Shown: positions 8,425-17,514 of the stretch, piece by piece | Numbering within the stretch: the stretch's first letter is position 1 | Layout of the letters: each line of letters starts with the position of its first letter | Assembly (NCBI GenBank): GCA_006969745.1 | Contig: CP030886.1 | Location: forward strand, 2,453,234 to 2,517,233 | Reading direction: 5' to 3' | DNA length: 64,000 nt | Source: Cytophagaceae bacterium | GTDB lineage: Bacteria; Bacteroidota; Bacteroidia; Cytophagales; Cyclobacteriaceae | Notes under the pieces: model-generated | What the model saw: only the letters and a program-made list of their open reading frames with translations | The model's database searches: none | Told to the model about the DNA's origin: nothing | Made by a program: the position numbers and the translations under genes

Positions 8425-9684
8425 ATGGAAGGATATTTAGACATGGAATTGTTACGCTTTACAACAGCAGGAAGTGTTGACGATGGAAAAAGTACCTTAA
8501 TTGGTCGGTTACTGTATGATTCAAAGTCCATTTTTGAGGATCAACTTGATCAAGTTCGTCAAACAAGTGAACGACGAGGAGCTACGGAGGTAGATCTTGC
8601 CCTTTTAACAGATGGACTTAAAGATGAAAGAGAACAAGGAATTACGATAGATGTAGCCTATAGATACTTTGCTACTCCAAAGCGAAAATTCATTATTGCG
8701 GATACGCCGGGGCATATCCAATATACCCGGAATATGGTTACAGGTGCGTCTACTGCGAATGTTGCCTTAATCTTGATTGATGCTAGAAAAGGTGTAATTG
8801 AGCAAACGTGTAGACATTCTATCATTGCTTCTCTTCTTCAAATACCGCATATAATTGTTTGTATCAATAAGATGGATTTGGTTGATTATCAGCAGGAGAA
8901 ATTTGATCAAATAAAGAATGATTTCGAAAATTTTGCATCTAAGCTCGATGTAAAAGATGTACAATTCATCCCTATTAGTGCGTTGAAAGGCGATAATGTC
9001 GTAAACAGAAGTGACAATATGAATTGGTATGAGGGATCTACACTTCTGTACACACTTGAAAATATCCACATTGGAAGTGATCATAACCACATTGATTGTC
9101 GCTTTCCGGTTCAAACTGTGATCAGACCTCAAACTGATGAACATCATGATTATAGGGGGTATGCTGGTAGGATTGCTGGAGGTGTATTCAAGTCAGGAGA
9201 CGAAATCACAGTGTTGCCATCCGGTTTTACTTCCAAGATAAAGTCTATAGATATTTTTGAAGGTTCGGTTATTGAAGCATTTGCCCCAATGTCAGTAACA
9301 ATTACCTTAGAAGACGATATAGATATTAGTCGTGGTGATATGATTGTGAGAACGAATAATCAACCAGAATCGAAGCAAGATATTGAAGTAATGTTGTGCT
9401 GGCTCAACAACAAAGGGCCACAACCTCGGTCTAAGTATACTATTCGTCATACTACTGCAGACGCCAAGGCAATGATCAAAGAGATAAGATATAAGCTTGA
9501 TATAAACTCACTTCATAGAAACGAAATTGATAAGAACATTTCAGCAAATGATATATGTAGAGCTCAAATAAGAACTACTCGGCCTTTGTTTGTAGACTCA
9601 TATAGAAAAAACAGAAATACAGGCAGTATTATCTTGGTAGATGAGGGAACAAATGAAACGGTTGCAGCTGGAATGATCATTTAA
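8425..9684 (+). CDS. cysN: Sulfate adenylyltransferase subunit 1 CysN (GTPase)
   Basis: CysN is an EF-Tu-like GTPase that drives APS formation by CysD. From ATG 8425 the protein has 419 residues, with GSVDDGKS (16-23), DTPGH (93-97) and NKMD (148-151) as its GTP-binding motifs, followed by two beta-barrel domains. The frame is open back to GTG 8335, inside cysD. I prefer 8425 because MEGYLDMELLRFTTAG matches how family members begin and because it follows the cysD stop by 19 bases. There is no fused APS kinase domain, in keeping with the separate cysC. Confidence 0.93.
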   Translation: MEGYLDMELLRFTTAGSVDDGKSTLIGRLLYDSKSIFEDQLDQVRQTSERRGATEVDLALLTDGLKDEREQGITIDVAYRYFATPKRKFIIADTPGHIQYTRNMVTGASTANVALILIDARKGVIEQTCRHSIIASLLQIPHIIVCINKMDLVDYQQEKFDQIKNDFENFASKLDVKDVQFIPISALKGDNVVNRSDNMNWYEGSTLLYTLENIHIGSDHNHIDCRFPVQTVIRPQTDEHHDYRGYAGRIAGGVFKSGDEITVLPSGFTSKIKSIDIFEGSVIEAFAPMSVTITLEDDIDISRGDMIVRTNNQPESKQDIEVMLCWLNNKGPQPRSKYTIRHTTADAKAMIKEIRYKLDINSLHRNEIDKNISANDICRAQIRTTRPLFVDSYRKNRNTGSIILVDEGTNETVAAGMII

Positions 9685-10451
9685 TGATGGAATTAGAAAA
9701 ACTACTTGAAATCGCGAAAAAAGCAGCCTCCGTTGCTGGCACTGAAATTATGAAAATATATCAGTCAGGTAACTTTTCCATTGAGGCAAAATCGGATGAT
9801 TCTCCGTTAACAATGGCTGACAAAGCAGCTCACATTAAAATTGTCAATTTACTCAAAGAAACAGAGATTCCCATCTTAAGCGAAGAAGGAAGAGATATCA
9901 CTTACGAAGAGCGTTCAAAATGGGAATATTTTTGGATGGTAGATCCACTAGATGGAACCAAGGAGTTCATTAAAAAAAATGGAGAATTTACTGTAAATAT
10001 TGCACTTATCCACAAAGGTAAATCAATCTTAGGAGTTGTCTATCCGCCAGTGATTGGTGAAATGTATTGGGGTAGCGAAGGTCAGGGAGCTTTCAAGGAG
10101 ACGAATGGAGAAATGCAAAAGCTAAATACAACAAAAAAATCTTTAAAGGCGACAGTAGTAAACGTGGTGGCATCCCGATCACATATGAGTCCAGAAACAG
10201 AAGAGTATTTATCAAAGTTTGACCAACCAAATATCGTTTCAAAAGGAAGCTCTCTAAAGTTCTTGCTAGTAGCATCTGGAGAAGCTGATGTCTACCCACG
10301 ATTTGCGCCTACTATGGAATGGGATACTGCTGCAGCTCATGCAATAGTTTCAGAGGCAGGTGGGCGCATAGTGCTTGAAGATGAAATTACCCCATTAACT
10401 TACAATAAACAGAGCTTAATTAATCCATCCTTTATAGCTTTGCCCTCTTAA
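9684..10451 (+). CDS. cysQ: 3'(2'),5'-bisphosphate nucleotidase CysQ (PAP phosphatase)
   Basis: CysQ hydrolyses PAP, the inhibitory by-product of sulfotransferases, to AMP. This inositol monophosphatase-fold protein has the metal-binding DPLDGTKEF (residues 87-95), an acidic LSEEG (65-69) and the second signature WDTAAAHAI (213-221). The length of 255 residues is normal. Its ATG overlaps the cysN stop, which places PAP removal in the same operon as PAPS synthesis. This fits a sulfotransferase-driven role. Confidence 0.93.
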   Translation: MMELEKLLEIAKKAASVAGTEIMKIYQSGNFSIEAKSDDSPLTMADKAAHIKIVNLLKETEIPILSEEGRDITYEERSKWEYFWMVDPLDGTKEFIKKNGEFTVNIALIHKGKSILGVVYPPVIGEMYWGSEGQGAFKETNGEMQKLNTTKKSLKATVVNVVASRSHMSPETEEYLSKFDQPNIVSKGSSLKFLLVASGEADVYPRFAPTMEWDTAAAHAIVSEAGGRIVLEDEITPLTYNKQSLINPSFIALPS

Positions 10452-10470
10452 TTTGGAATCTACCAATTAC

Positions 10471-13098
10471 ATGAAATTTATAAAGTATTGCATGATCTTG
10501 ACTATGCTCGTATTAGGAATGCAAGCAGTAGCTCAAGATTTAAATAATTTGTCTACTAGCGACTTAAATTCAATAAACATTGACGAGTTGTCAGATGAGC
10601 AAGTTCAAAGATTTCTTGATAGAGCAAAGGAAAGTGGTCTTACGCTTGAGCAACTCGAGTTAGTTGCTAAGCAAAGGGGGATGTCTAGTTCTCAAATATC
10701 GAAATTGAGAAATAGAATTCGACAACTCCAGCTTCAGGGGAGTCAAGAATCCAGTGAGCTAACCTCACCGTCTAACCGACTGAGAGAACAGAATGATGAA
10801 GAAGTCGATGAATATTCGTTCTTTAGTTTCCTGAATTCTTCAGACTCGATAAAGTCGAATAAGTTGGAGATTTTCGGAATGGACGTCTTCAAAAATGCAG
10901 AAATGTCATTCGAACCATCCTTAAATATTGCGACACCTGATAACTACATACTGGGAGCTGGCGATGAAATCATTATAGATGTTTATGGAGCTTCAGAGAT
11001 CACCTATCAAGAGTTAATTAGTCCTGACGGAACCATTTTGATCAGCGGAGTAGGACCAATAGGGCTGGCTGGCATAAGCATCAAAGAAGCAAAAATCCGA
11101 ATTTTCAATAAGCTATCTATTATATATTCGGGCCTAAAAGGTAGTAGACCCAATACCTTTATACAGGTTTCTCTAGGACAAGTACGATCAATCAAGATAA
11201 ATGTAGTTGGGAATGTAGTTCAACCAGGCACTTACGAACTTTCAGCTTTCTCAACAGCCTTCAACGCTCTTTATTATGCTGGCGGGCCAACGGAAAATGG
11301 TTCATTACGTTATGTTGAAATAATTAGAAAAGGAAAAACAATAGCTACTTTGGATGTGTACAAATATCTATTTGAAGGAGTTGATGATCAAAATCCACAG
11401 CTCCTCGAAGAAGATGTTGTGATTGTCAAGCCTTATTTAAATAGAGTTAAGTTAGCAGGTAACGTAAAGCAGCCCGCAATCTACGAACTTAAAAAAGATG
11501 AGACTGTTGAATACCTATTGAATTTTTCGGGGGGATTCGCTAGTACAGCCTTCAAAGATTTTATAACTATTGATAGAGTCGGAAAACAAGAGAGGGAGGT
11601 TGCCACTGTAGAAAGAGAAAACTTTGCAGAAGCAAAAGTCATGGATGGTGATTCAATTTATGTGACTAAAGTATTAAATACTTATTCCAATAGGGTAAAA
11701 ATAAACGGTGCGGTAAATCGACCCGGTTTTTATGAATTGATTGAAGGTCTAACTTTATCAGCTTTGATTGCTCAAGCAAACGGCTTGAGAGAAGATGCCT
11801 ACCTAGAACGAGGTAATGTAATTCGCCTATCGCAGACACTCTCACTCAAAAACTTATCATTTGATGTTGAAGAGGTTGTTGCGGGCAATCAAGATCTACT
11901 ACTAAGTCCAGATGACATTGTTCAGATATCTTCAATTTTTGATCTGACTGAGGAAAAAGTTATTTCCATTGATGGACAAGTGAGAAATCCAGGAGTATTT
12001 CCCTTCATAGATTCCATGACAGTTGAGGATTTGATTAGTATATCCGGAGGATTGAAAGAAGACGCTAGCACTAAGACCATAGAAGTAGCAAGAAGGTTAT
12101 CTACAGACGAAGATCTATCCAAATCATCAGAGATCTTCACATTTGAAATTAATGATGACTTAGCAATCAACCATGAAACATCCAAATTTTTACTTCAACC
12201 GTTCGATCTTGTATTGATCAAATCTACTCCCTTTGTAAGACAGCATAAGGTTGTAAGAATAGAAGGAGAAGTCAATTTTCCAGGATATTATGCTCTTGAA
12301 ACAAATGAGGATAAGATTTCTGACCTGATCAAAAGAGCTGGTGGGCTTACAAGATATGGGTATCCAGAAGGAGCCTCCTTGATTCGAAGAACTGAATATT
12401 ACCGAACCGAATATGAAAAAGAAGAATTAAAGGCGTTAATTGATGCAAAAAGAAAAGAATTAGAGGAAAAATTTATCAACAATAATCCTAATGGGCTGGA
12501 AAATTATAGCCTCATCGAGGATCAACTTGTTGAATATGAAAAAGAATTGACAGAAGCTTTTAAGATTGAAGAATCTTCAGATGAACTAGAAGCACGAATT
12601 TTCAGAGCTCAGGAACTTAGAAAGTTACTTGTTAGAGATTCGGTATCCGGATCTGAGGAATTAATTGAGCGTCAGGCGATAGGAATTGAATTACATAAAA
12701 TCCTGAAACAACCTGAATCAAGGCTTGATTTGATATTAAAAGATGGTGACCTAATCAGTGTTCCAAAGAAACTTGAGACAGTTAGAGTTCAAGGTGAGGT
12801 ACTTTACCCTAACACAGTCAGATATGAGGATGGAATCACTTTTAAGAAATATGTGTCAGCTGCAGGGGGGTTTTCAGCGAAAGCTAAAATGGGAAAATCT
12901 TATATTGTTTACGCAAATGGATCAGCAAAAAGGACGAAGAGTTTTTTGTTTTTTAGAAAATTCCCTAATGTAAAGCCAGGGGCAGACATTATAATTCCTC
13001 AACGAGAAGAGAAGAGAAAACTTTCTGCACAAGAAGTGCTAGGGATTACATCTTCACTCGCTACATTAGCATTGATAATAGATAGACTGAGTCAGTGA
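10471..13098 (+). CDS. Polysaccharide export outer membrane protein with six SLBB domains (Wza-like)
   Basis: This is the predicted outer-membrane/periplasmic channel for the exopolysaccharide. From ATG 10471 it has 875 residues: a signal peptide (about 1-22, ending AVAQ), a charged helical region to about residue 110, a Poly_export domain near 150-240, then six SLBB repeats recognisable by cores such as VVGNVVQPGTY, LAGNVKQPAIY, INGAVNRPGFY, IDGQVRNPGVF, IEGEVNFPGYY and VQGEVLYPNTV. An extended coiled-coil insertion separates the fifth and sixth repeats, and a hydrophobic C-terminal helix resembles the membrane-spanning end of Wza. It is much larger than enterobacterial Wza (about 380 residues) but ordinary for Bacteroidota. 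A TTG at 10453 is an unlikely alternative start. Confidence 0.88.
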   Translation: MKFIKYCMILTMLVLGMQAVAQDLNNLSTSDLNSINIDELSDEQVQRFLDRAKESGLTLEQLELVAKQRGMSSSQISKLRNRIRQLQLQGSQESSELTSPSNRLREQNDEEVDEYSFFSFLNSSDSIKSNKLEIFGMDVFKNAEMSFEPSLNIATPDNYILGAGDEIIIDVYGASEITYQELISPDGTILISGVGPIGLAGISIKEAKIRIFNKLSIIYSGLKGSRPNTFIQVSLGQVRSIKINVVGNVVQPGTYELSAFSTAFNALYYAGGPTENGSLRYVEIIRKGKTIATLDVYKYLFEGVDDQNPQLLEEDVVIVKPYLNRVKLAGNVKQPAIYELKKDETVEYLLNFSGGFASTAFKDFITIDRVGKQEREVATVERENFAEAKVMDGDSIYVTKVLNTYSNRVKINGAVNRPGFYELIEGLTLSALIAQANGLREDAYLERGNVIRLSQTLSLKNLSFDVEEVVAGNQDLLLSPDDIVQISSIFDLTEEKVISIDGQVRNPGVFPFIDSMTVEDLISISGGLKEDASTKTIEVARRLSTDEDLSKSSEIFTFEINDDLAINHETSKFLLQPFDLVLIKSTPFVRQHKVVRIEGEVNFPGYYALETNEDKISDLIKRAGGLTRYGYPEGASLIRRTEYYRTEYEKEELKALIDAKRKELEEKFINNNPNGLENYSLIEDQLVEYEKELTEAFKIEESSDELEARIFRAQELRKLLVRDSVSGSEELIERQAIGIELHKILKQPESRLDLILKDGDLISVPKKLETVRVQGEVLYPNTVRYEDGITFKKYVSAAGGFSAKAKMGKSYIVYANGSAKRTKSFLFFRKFPNVKPGADIIIPQREEKRKLSAQEVLGITSSLATLALIIDRLSQ

Positions 13099-14156
13099 TG
13101 GGTAAAAACAGTGAAGTTGTCAAAGGAGGAGAGATAGATTTAGTAGCACTATCAAAAGCTATTTGGAAGAATAGGTTCCTGGTTCTAAAGATTAATGGTA
13201 TATTTCTTATACTAGGTCTATTCATTGCCTTTACCTCAAAAGTGGAGTATGAAGCTTCATGCAAAATTCTCCCTGAAAATAATAATAGTGAATTGCCAAA
13301 TCTAGGTGGATTAGGTGGATTAGCTGGGTTGGCAGGAATTAGCTTAGATTTAGGTTCTTCTGATGGAGTCAGTGTCCAGTTGTATCCTTCTTTTATTAAA
13401 AGCACCCCTTCAGTCGTCTCACTAATTAATCACCCACTGTTCTTTGAGAAGTATGACACAACAATCTCAAGCTTTGAATACTTCCAAAATATTGACAATC
13501 CATCCTTTTTTGGCTTGATTGGTAAATATACCATAGGACTTCCTGGTCAAATCAAGAAATTGATTGTTAGCGATTCAACATCTTCATATAAATACGATTT
13601 TCCTCGTTTTTCTAAAGATGATTGGGAAATAATTGAAGATTTTTCAAATAGGATTTCAATTTCACACAATGAAGAAAACGGAACAGTCAAAATTACTGTA
13701 GAAATGCCAGATCCGGTTGCTGCTGCCGAACTTACTCAGTTAGTGTATAATCAATTGACAGAAAGACTAATATCTTACAGAACTGAAAAATCAAGACAAA
13801 ACCTTCAATTCATCACTAGTCGTTTCGAGGAAACGAAATTAGAATATGAACAAAATCAAACAAAATTGGCAGAATTTTCTGAAAGGAATAAGAATGTAAC
13901 CAATTCCCTTATCTTGAATGAGTATGAAAGACTTAAAAACGAAATGGATATATCTTTTGAGGTTTATAAAGGCTTAGCGGCTCAACTAGAACAGGCCAAA
14001 ATAAAGCTAAAAGAAGATACGCCTATTTTTACCATTCTCGAGCCAGTCAAAATTCCAGAAGATAAATTAAAACCTCGACGACTTCTTATTCTTATAGCAT
14101 TTTTGATGGTAGGCATTACTTGGTCCACCATTAAGGTAATATTTCTTAAGTCTTAG
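13098..14156 (+). CDS. Wzz-type polysaccharide co-polymerase (chain length determinant)
   Basis: This inner-membrane protein regulates chain length and couples polymerisation to export. The ATG shares its A with the stop of the Wza-like gene. There is an N-terminal membrane segment near residues 29-46, a glycine-rich stretch (LGGLGGLAGLAG, about 69-80), a long periplasmic coiled coil around 215-290 and a C-terminal membrane segment (LLILIAFLMVGITWS). The 352 residues end right after the second membrane helix, so there is no fused tyrosine autokinase. No separate BY-kinase or phosphatase gene is nearby, so phosphorylation control, if any, is encoded elsewhere. Confidence 0.87.
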   Translation: MGKNSEVVKGGEIDLVALSKAIWKNRFLVLKINGIFLILGLFIAFTSKVEYEASCKILPENNNSELPNLGGLGGLAGLAGISLDLGSSDGVSVQLYPSFIKSTPSVVSLINHPLFFEKYDTTISSFEYFQNIDNPSFFGLIGKYTIGLPGQIKKLIVSDSTSSYKYDFPRFSKDDWEIIEDFSNRISISHNEENGTVKITVEMPDPVAAAELTQLVYNQLTERLISYRTEKSRQNLQFITSRFEETKLEYEQNQTKLAEFSERNKNVTNSLILNEYERLKNEMDISFEVYKGLAAQLEQAKIKLKEDTPIFTILEPVKIPEDKLKPRRLLILIAFLMVGITWSTIKVIFLKS

Positions 14157-14160
14157 ATAA

Positions 14161-15144
14161 ATGAGTAAGTACGGTATTCTTTCTTACTTAAGTAGATCAG
14201 GATCAACGTACTTAAGTAATAAGCTTAATAAGTACAGCGATATCTGTGTTACCTTAGAAGCCTCATTTCCACCCGAACTTTTAGGAATCCAAGGATACAC
14301 ACTGGTTAAAGTTCACAATGACCAAGAACTTAACCTGTTAATAAGTGATATCAATTCGCTGAGTAAGATCCGAAATTGGGATTTATCTAGAGATATCATT
14401 TTAGAAAAGATACGTCAGTACCGATATCCGGTTTCTGGGATTCAAATTTTTAAGTCCTATCTAGATTGCTTTAGAGAGAAGTACAAACCTCAAGCAAAAT
14501 TGACTATTTATAAAGGAAGTCCAGTTATGCCCTGGACGCTACCACACATTGGCGAAAACTGGGATGATGCGATCCTAATCTATCTCCAAAGGGACCCAAG
14601 GGCCATCTATTCATCACAGCGTACTAATCGACTTCCTTACAGTAATGAGAATTTTACAGATTCCCCTTTTCAAGTAGCTTCAGATTGGAAAAAGAGTCAA
14701 GAGGCTGTAAATAGTTTTGACTCAAAAAAGCTATTAAAGGTGAAATATGAGAATATAATGACCGCCCCTGAAACTATAGGAGATATTATTTCTTTCCTCA
14801 AGGTTAGCCCCAAATACAATGAGGATTCGTTTGATTACAGCCAAATTATTCCTAAAGAGGAGAAATCAATTCACCTAGACACCGGCAAGTCTGGAAAAAT
14901 AGACTACATAGACAAATGGAAAAATCAACTGTCAGATTCTGAAATTGACCATATTGAGTGGCTTTGCCGTGATAGCATGTTACAAGACGGCTATGCGACT
15001 ATTGGTAAATCGGAATCTAAAAAGATATCCAAGAAGTATAATTTTTACCTTAAAATGAGTAAGATAAAAAGTTACTTAGGTACCTTCAAAAAAATTTTAG
15101 GAAACCCATCACTGTACTATAGAAGATTAAAGCTAAGGAAATGA
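14161..15144 (+). CDS. Sulfotransferase family protein (PAPS-dependent)
   Basis: This is predicted to transfer sulfate from PAPS to a sugar of the exopolysaccharide. The 5'-phosphosulfate loop is SRSGSTYL (residues 11-18) and the 3'-phosphate motif is RDPRAIYSS (144-152), both as in known sulfotransferases. The length is 327 residues with no signal peptide, so it should act in the cytoplasm on lipid-linked sugars or nucleotide-linked precursors. It lies between wzz and a GT2, overlaps the GT2 start by four bases, and is seven genes downstream of the cysC start. The acceptor sugar cannot be read from the sequence. Confidence 0.87.
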   Translation: MSKYGILSYLSRSGSTYLSNKLNKYSDICVTLEASFPPELLGIQGYTLVKVHNDQELNLLISDINSLSKIRNWDLSRDIILEKIRQYRYPVSGIQIFKSYLDCFREKYKPQAKLTIYKGSPVMPWTLPHIGENWDDAILIYLQRDPRAIYSSQRTNRLPYSNENFTDSPFQVASDWKKSQEAVNSFDSKKLLKVKYENIMTAPETIGDIISFLKVSPKYNEDSFDYSQIIPKEEKSIHLDTGKSGKIDYIDKWKNQLSDSEIDHIEWLCRDSMLQDGYATIGKSESKKISKKYNFYLKMSKIKSYLGTFKKILGNPSLYYRRLKLRK

Positions 15145-16031
15145 TATCAGTAATTATCCCGTGTTACAATGGGGAAGATGTTATTAATGAGGCAGTACAA
15201 AGTTGTTTTAATCAGGGGATAGATAAGCAAGACCTTGAAATAATAGTTGTTGATGATAATTCAGAGGTAAATATTAGCGACATAATACCAGATCATCCGA
15301 GCATTAGATGCATCAGAAATAGTTCAAATCTCGGGCCATCCGGTTCTCGTAATATTGGTATTCAGCTGGCAAAGGGGGAATTTGTTGCGTTTTTAGATGC
15401 AGATGATTTAATGATCAATAACCGACTAATAACACAACTCCATTACTTACACGAACACAAATCAGATTTTGTCATCAGTGCCATGGAGGAACTAAGTGTA
15501 AGTGGTACAAGAAAGGAAATTATATTTGATTTAAGCTTGCAAAAAAAGAAATTGGTGAAAGATATTTTTCTTGACAAAATATATTCAATTACGCCTACCA
15601 TTTTTTTCAGGAAGTCAATATTGAAAGAAACAGGCTTAATGGACGAGAGCTTGAGGCATTTTGAAGACAAAGACTTTCTTTTGAAAGTAGTTAAGAAATA
15701 TCAGATTGGATATATTAAAAAGCCACTTCTACTTCGTCGGGTTTTTGAAAGCGGGACATCAAGGTCCGTGGATGAAGAAACATTCTTAAAATCAAGAAAA
15801 CTTTTTATAGAAAAGGCTATACTGCGGTTTCAATTTTTAAAAAAGTATCGAAGTAGATTTTGGGCAAAGCAATATAGAGGACTAGGTAGATTGTTTCTTG
15901 AAAAGCAAGAAAAGTCTAAAGCCCTTCAGTATTCTATCAAAAGTTTATCATGTTATCCAACATTAAAAGCAATGGCCCTATTGCTGGGAGTCCTTATTCC
16001 GGCTAGAATAATTGTTAGCTTAAAAAAATAG
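15141..16031 (+). CDS. Glycosyltransferase family 2
   Basis: This cytoplasmic GT-A enzyme probably adds one sugar of the repeat unit. It begins MISVIIPCYNGEDVINEAVQ, has DDN at residues 38-40 for nucleotide binding and the metal-binding DADD at 86-89. A conserved HFEDKDFLLK region near residue 173 contains the probable acceptor-side acidic residues. The length is 296 residues. The start overlaps the sulfotransferase stop by four bases. The sugar donor and linkage are unknown. Confidence 0.88.
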   Translation: MISVIIPCYNGEDVINEAVQSCFNQGIDKQDLEIIVVDDNSEVNISDIIPDHPSIRCIRNSSNLGPSGSRNIGIQLAKGEFVAFLDADDLMINNRLITQLHYLHEHKSDFVISAMEELSVSGTRKEIIFDLSLQKKKLVKDIFLDKIYSITPTIFFRKSILKETGLMDESLRHFEDKDFLLKVVKKYQIGYIKKPLLLRRVFESGTSRSVDEETFLKSRKLFIEKAILRFQFLKKYRSRFWAKQYRGLGRLFLEKQEKSKALQYSIKSLSCYPTLKAMALLLGVLIPARIIVSLKK

Positions 16032-16034
16032 TAA

Positions 16035-17483
16035 GTGTCCGATTATCGCAAAGAACTTTTTAAAGGAGGTCTCTCAGGGGCAGGAATTTCATCCCTAAGT
16101 CAGCTTAGTACAATCTTTCTAAAGTTGTTTGTTAGTAGAGTGTTTGGGCCTGCTGGCATTGGTCTTTATGAGATTGTTCTGTCTTTAATAAGAATATCTT
16201 CTGATTTAATTCAAGGTGGATTAAGTCAGATGATGGTAAAGTATCTATCTCAACTAGAAAAGCGAATCAAAGAAAGACAATTAGTATTTGATGGCTTTAT
16301 TGCTTTGTGCGGAGTTTCGATCATTGCAATGATACTTTTGATTTTAGGAAAAGAGCTGATATCAAGCAAAATTTTGAATTCCCATTCTGCTCGATTATAT
16401 GAGGTAATAGTTGTAAGCATCCCATTGTGGGCGCTTTCACAATACATAGCATATTGTTTGAGGGGTATAAAAAGAACAGGATTAAGTGTTGCTATGCAGT
16501 CGGGTTTTTTCCCATTAGCAATGTTGTTACTTGTGCTAACTTTTTTGGGAGAAAATTTAAATACGCTGTTTTTTACTATTCCAGTAGTATTACTGGGGAT
16601 TAACGCGTTAGGATTGTATTATTTGGTTAAGAATTTAATCAAAGGAAGCCTTACACTAAGGAGAGATATCAAAGTTTACACTAATCTTATATTTGATTCA
16701 ACGCCGATGTGGCTTATTTCGGTTGCTCGGATATTCTCATTGAGAATTGATAAAATTATTCTTGCAATATATATGGATGCTGTATTGGTAGGGATTTATT
16801 CAGTGGGGTTTCTAGTAAGTTCCTTAATTCAAATAATCCCAAGCTTCATTACACCTATTTCTCAACCACTGCTGGCAAACAAAATTAAGAATAGAGACAG
16901 CTCAATAGGCGATCTATACCAAGATTTGGTTATGTTTTCTGTGATTTTAATGACGCCAGTATATTTCATGATGGCGATTAATGGTGACTTGATAATCAGT
17001 TTTTTTGGAGAAGAATTTACAGAGGCATATGCAGTGATGATTGTATTAGGGGCAGGTAATTTTATTAATGGTTTGGTGGGACCGACAGGAGACATAATGA
17101 TCATGGGAGGAAAAGAAAAGATACTTGCCATTTTACAATATATATCGGTTTTATTAACGGTAATCTTCTTTATAATTTTGATACCAAGATTTGGAATTTT
17201 AGGAGCAGCTGTGGCAAGATCTGCTTCCTGGGCGATTATAGAAATAATAAAGTTGTATTTCGTGGCAAAATATTTCAAAATTAAATCCTTTAAAAAATAT
17301 CAGCTACAAAAGTCACTACTGGTAGGTGTGTGTTTTTTCATTGCAGGGTTTTTCCTCATGAAATTGAAAGGGGAATGGATTAGGGCTGTTGCTTCCTTTT
17401 TCACATTTCTATTTATCTATTTGAGTTTATATCGTTCAGAAATAAATCATCTTTTTCAAATGATACGCAAACGTTTAAGATGA
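16035..17483 (+). CDS. Lipid III flippase Wzx (oligosaccharide flippase)
   Basis: This polytopic inner-membrane protein of 482 residues has about 12-14 hydrophobic segments and the typical N-terminal run LFKGGLSGAGISSLSQLSTI of the MATE/PST flippase superfamily. It would move the undecaprenyl-linked repeat unit across the inner membrane. The GTG start at 16035 is three bases after the GT2 stop, and no ATG fits better. A possible new promoter lies just after the coding region, before the methyltransferase. Confidence 0.87.
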   Translation: MSDYRKELFKGGLSGAGISSLSQLSTIFLKLFVSRVFGPAGIGLYEIVLSLIRISSDLIQGGLSQMMVKYLSQLEKRIKERQLVFDGFIALCGVSIIAMILLILGKELISSKILNSHSARLYEVIVVSIPLWALSQYIAYCLRGIKRTGLSVAMQSGFFPLAMLLLVLTFLGENLNTLFFTIPVVLLGINALGLYYLVKNLIKGSLTLRRDIKVYTNLIFDSTPMWLISVARIFSLRIDKIILAIYMDAVLVGIYSVGFLVSSLIQIIPSFITPISQPLLANKIKNRDSSIGDLYQDLVMFSVILMTPVYFMMAINGDLIISFFGEEFTEAYAVMIVLGAGNFINGLVGPTGDIMIMGGKEKILAILQYISVLLTVIFFIILIPRFGILGAAVARSASWAIIEIIKLYFVAKYFKIKSFKKYQLQKSLLVGVCFFIAGFFLMKLKGEWIRAVASFFTFLFIYLSLYRSEINHLFQMIRKRLR

Positions 17484-17484
17484 G

Positions 17485-17492
17485 TATTTTTG
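17485..17492 (+). promoter_or_regulatory. Candidate internal -7 box (TATTTTTG) before the methyltransferase gene
   Basis: This exact TAnnTTTG match starts two bases after the wzx stop codon and is followed by a 22-base leader to the ATG at 17515. It would allow separate expression of the methyltransferase-wzy-GT segment. Confidence 0.4.
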
Positions 17493-17514
17493 ACAATAAT
17501 TTTAGAAAATTGTA

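Noticed and set aside
8767..9147. 126-codon minus-strand open frame
   Set aside because: It is antisense to the conserved GTPase gene cysN, has low-complexity sequence and no family signature.
7500..9684. Interpretation of cysD/cysN as ordinary assimilatory sulfate reduction genes
   Set aside because: No APS/PAPS reductase or sulfite reductase is near. The genes are embedded with cysC, cysQ and a sulfotransferase in a polysaccharide locus.
16862..17278. 138-codon open frame on the minus strand
   Set aside because: It lies wholly inside the flippase gene on the opposite strand. It has no recognisable domain, while the plus-strand frame is a clear Wzx.
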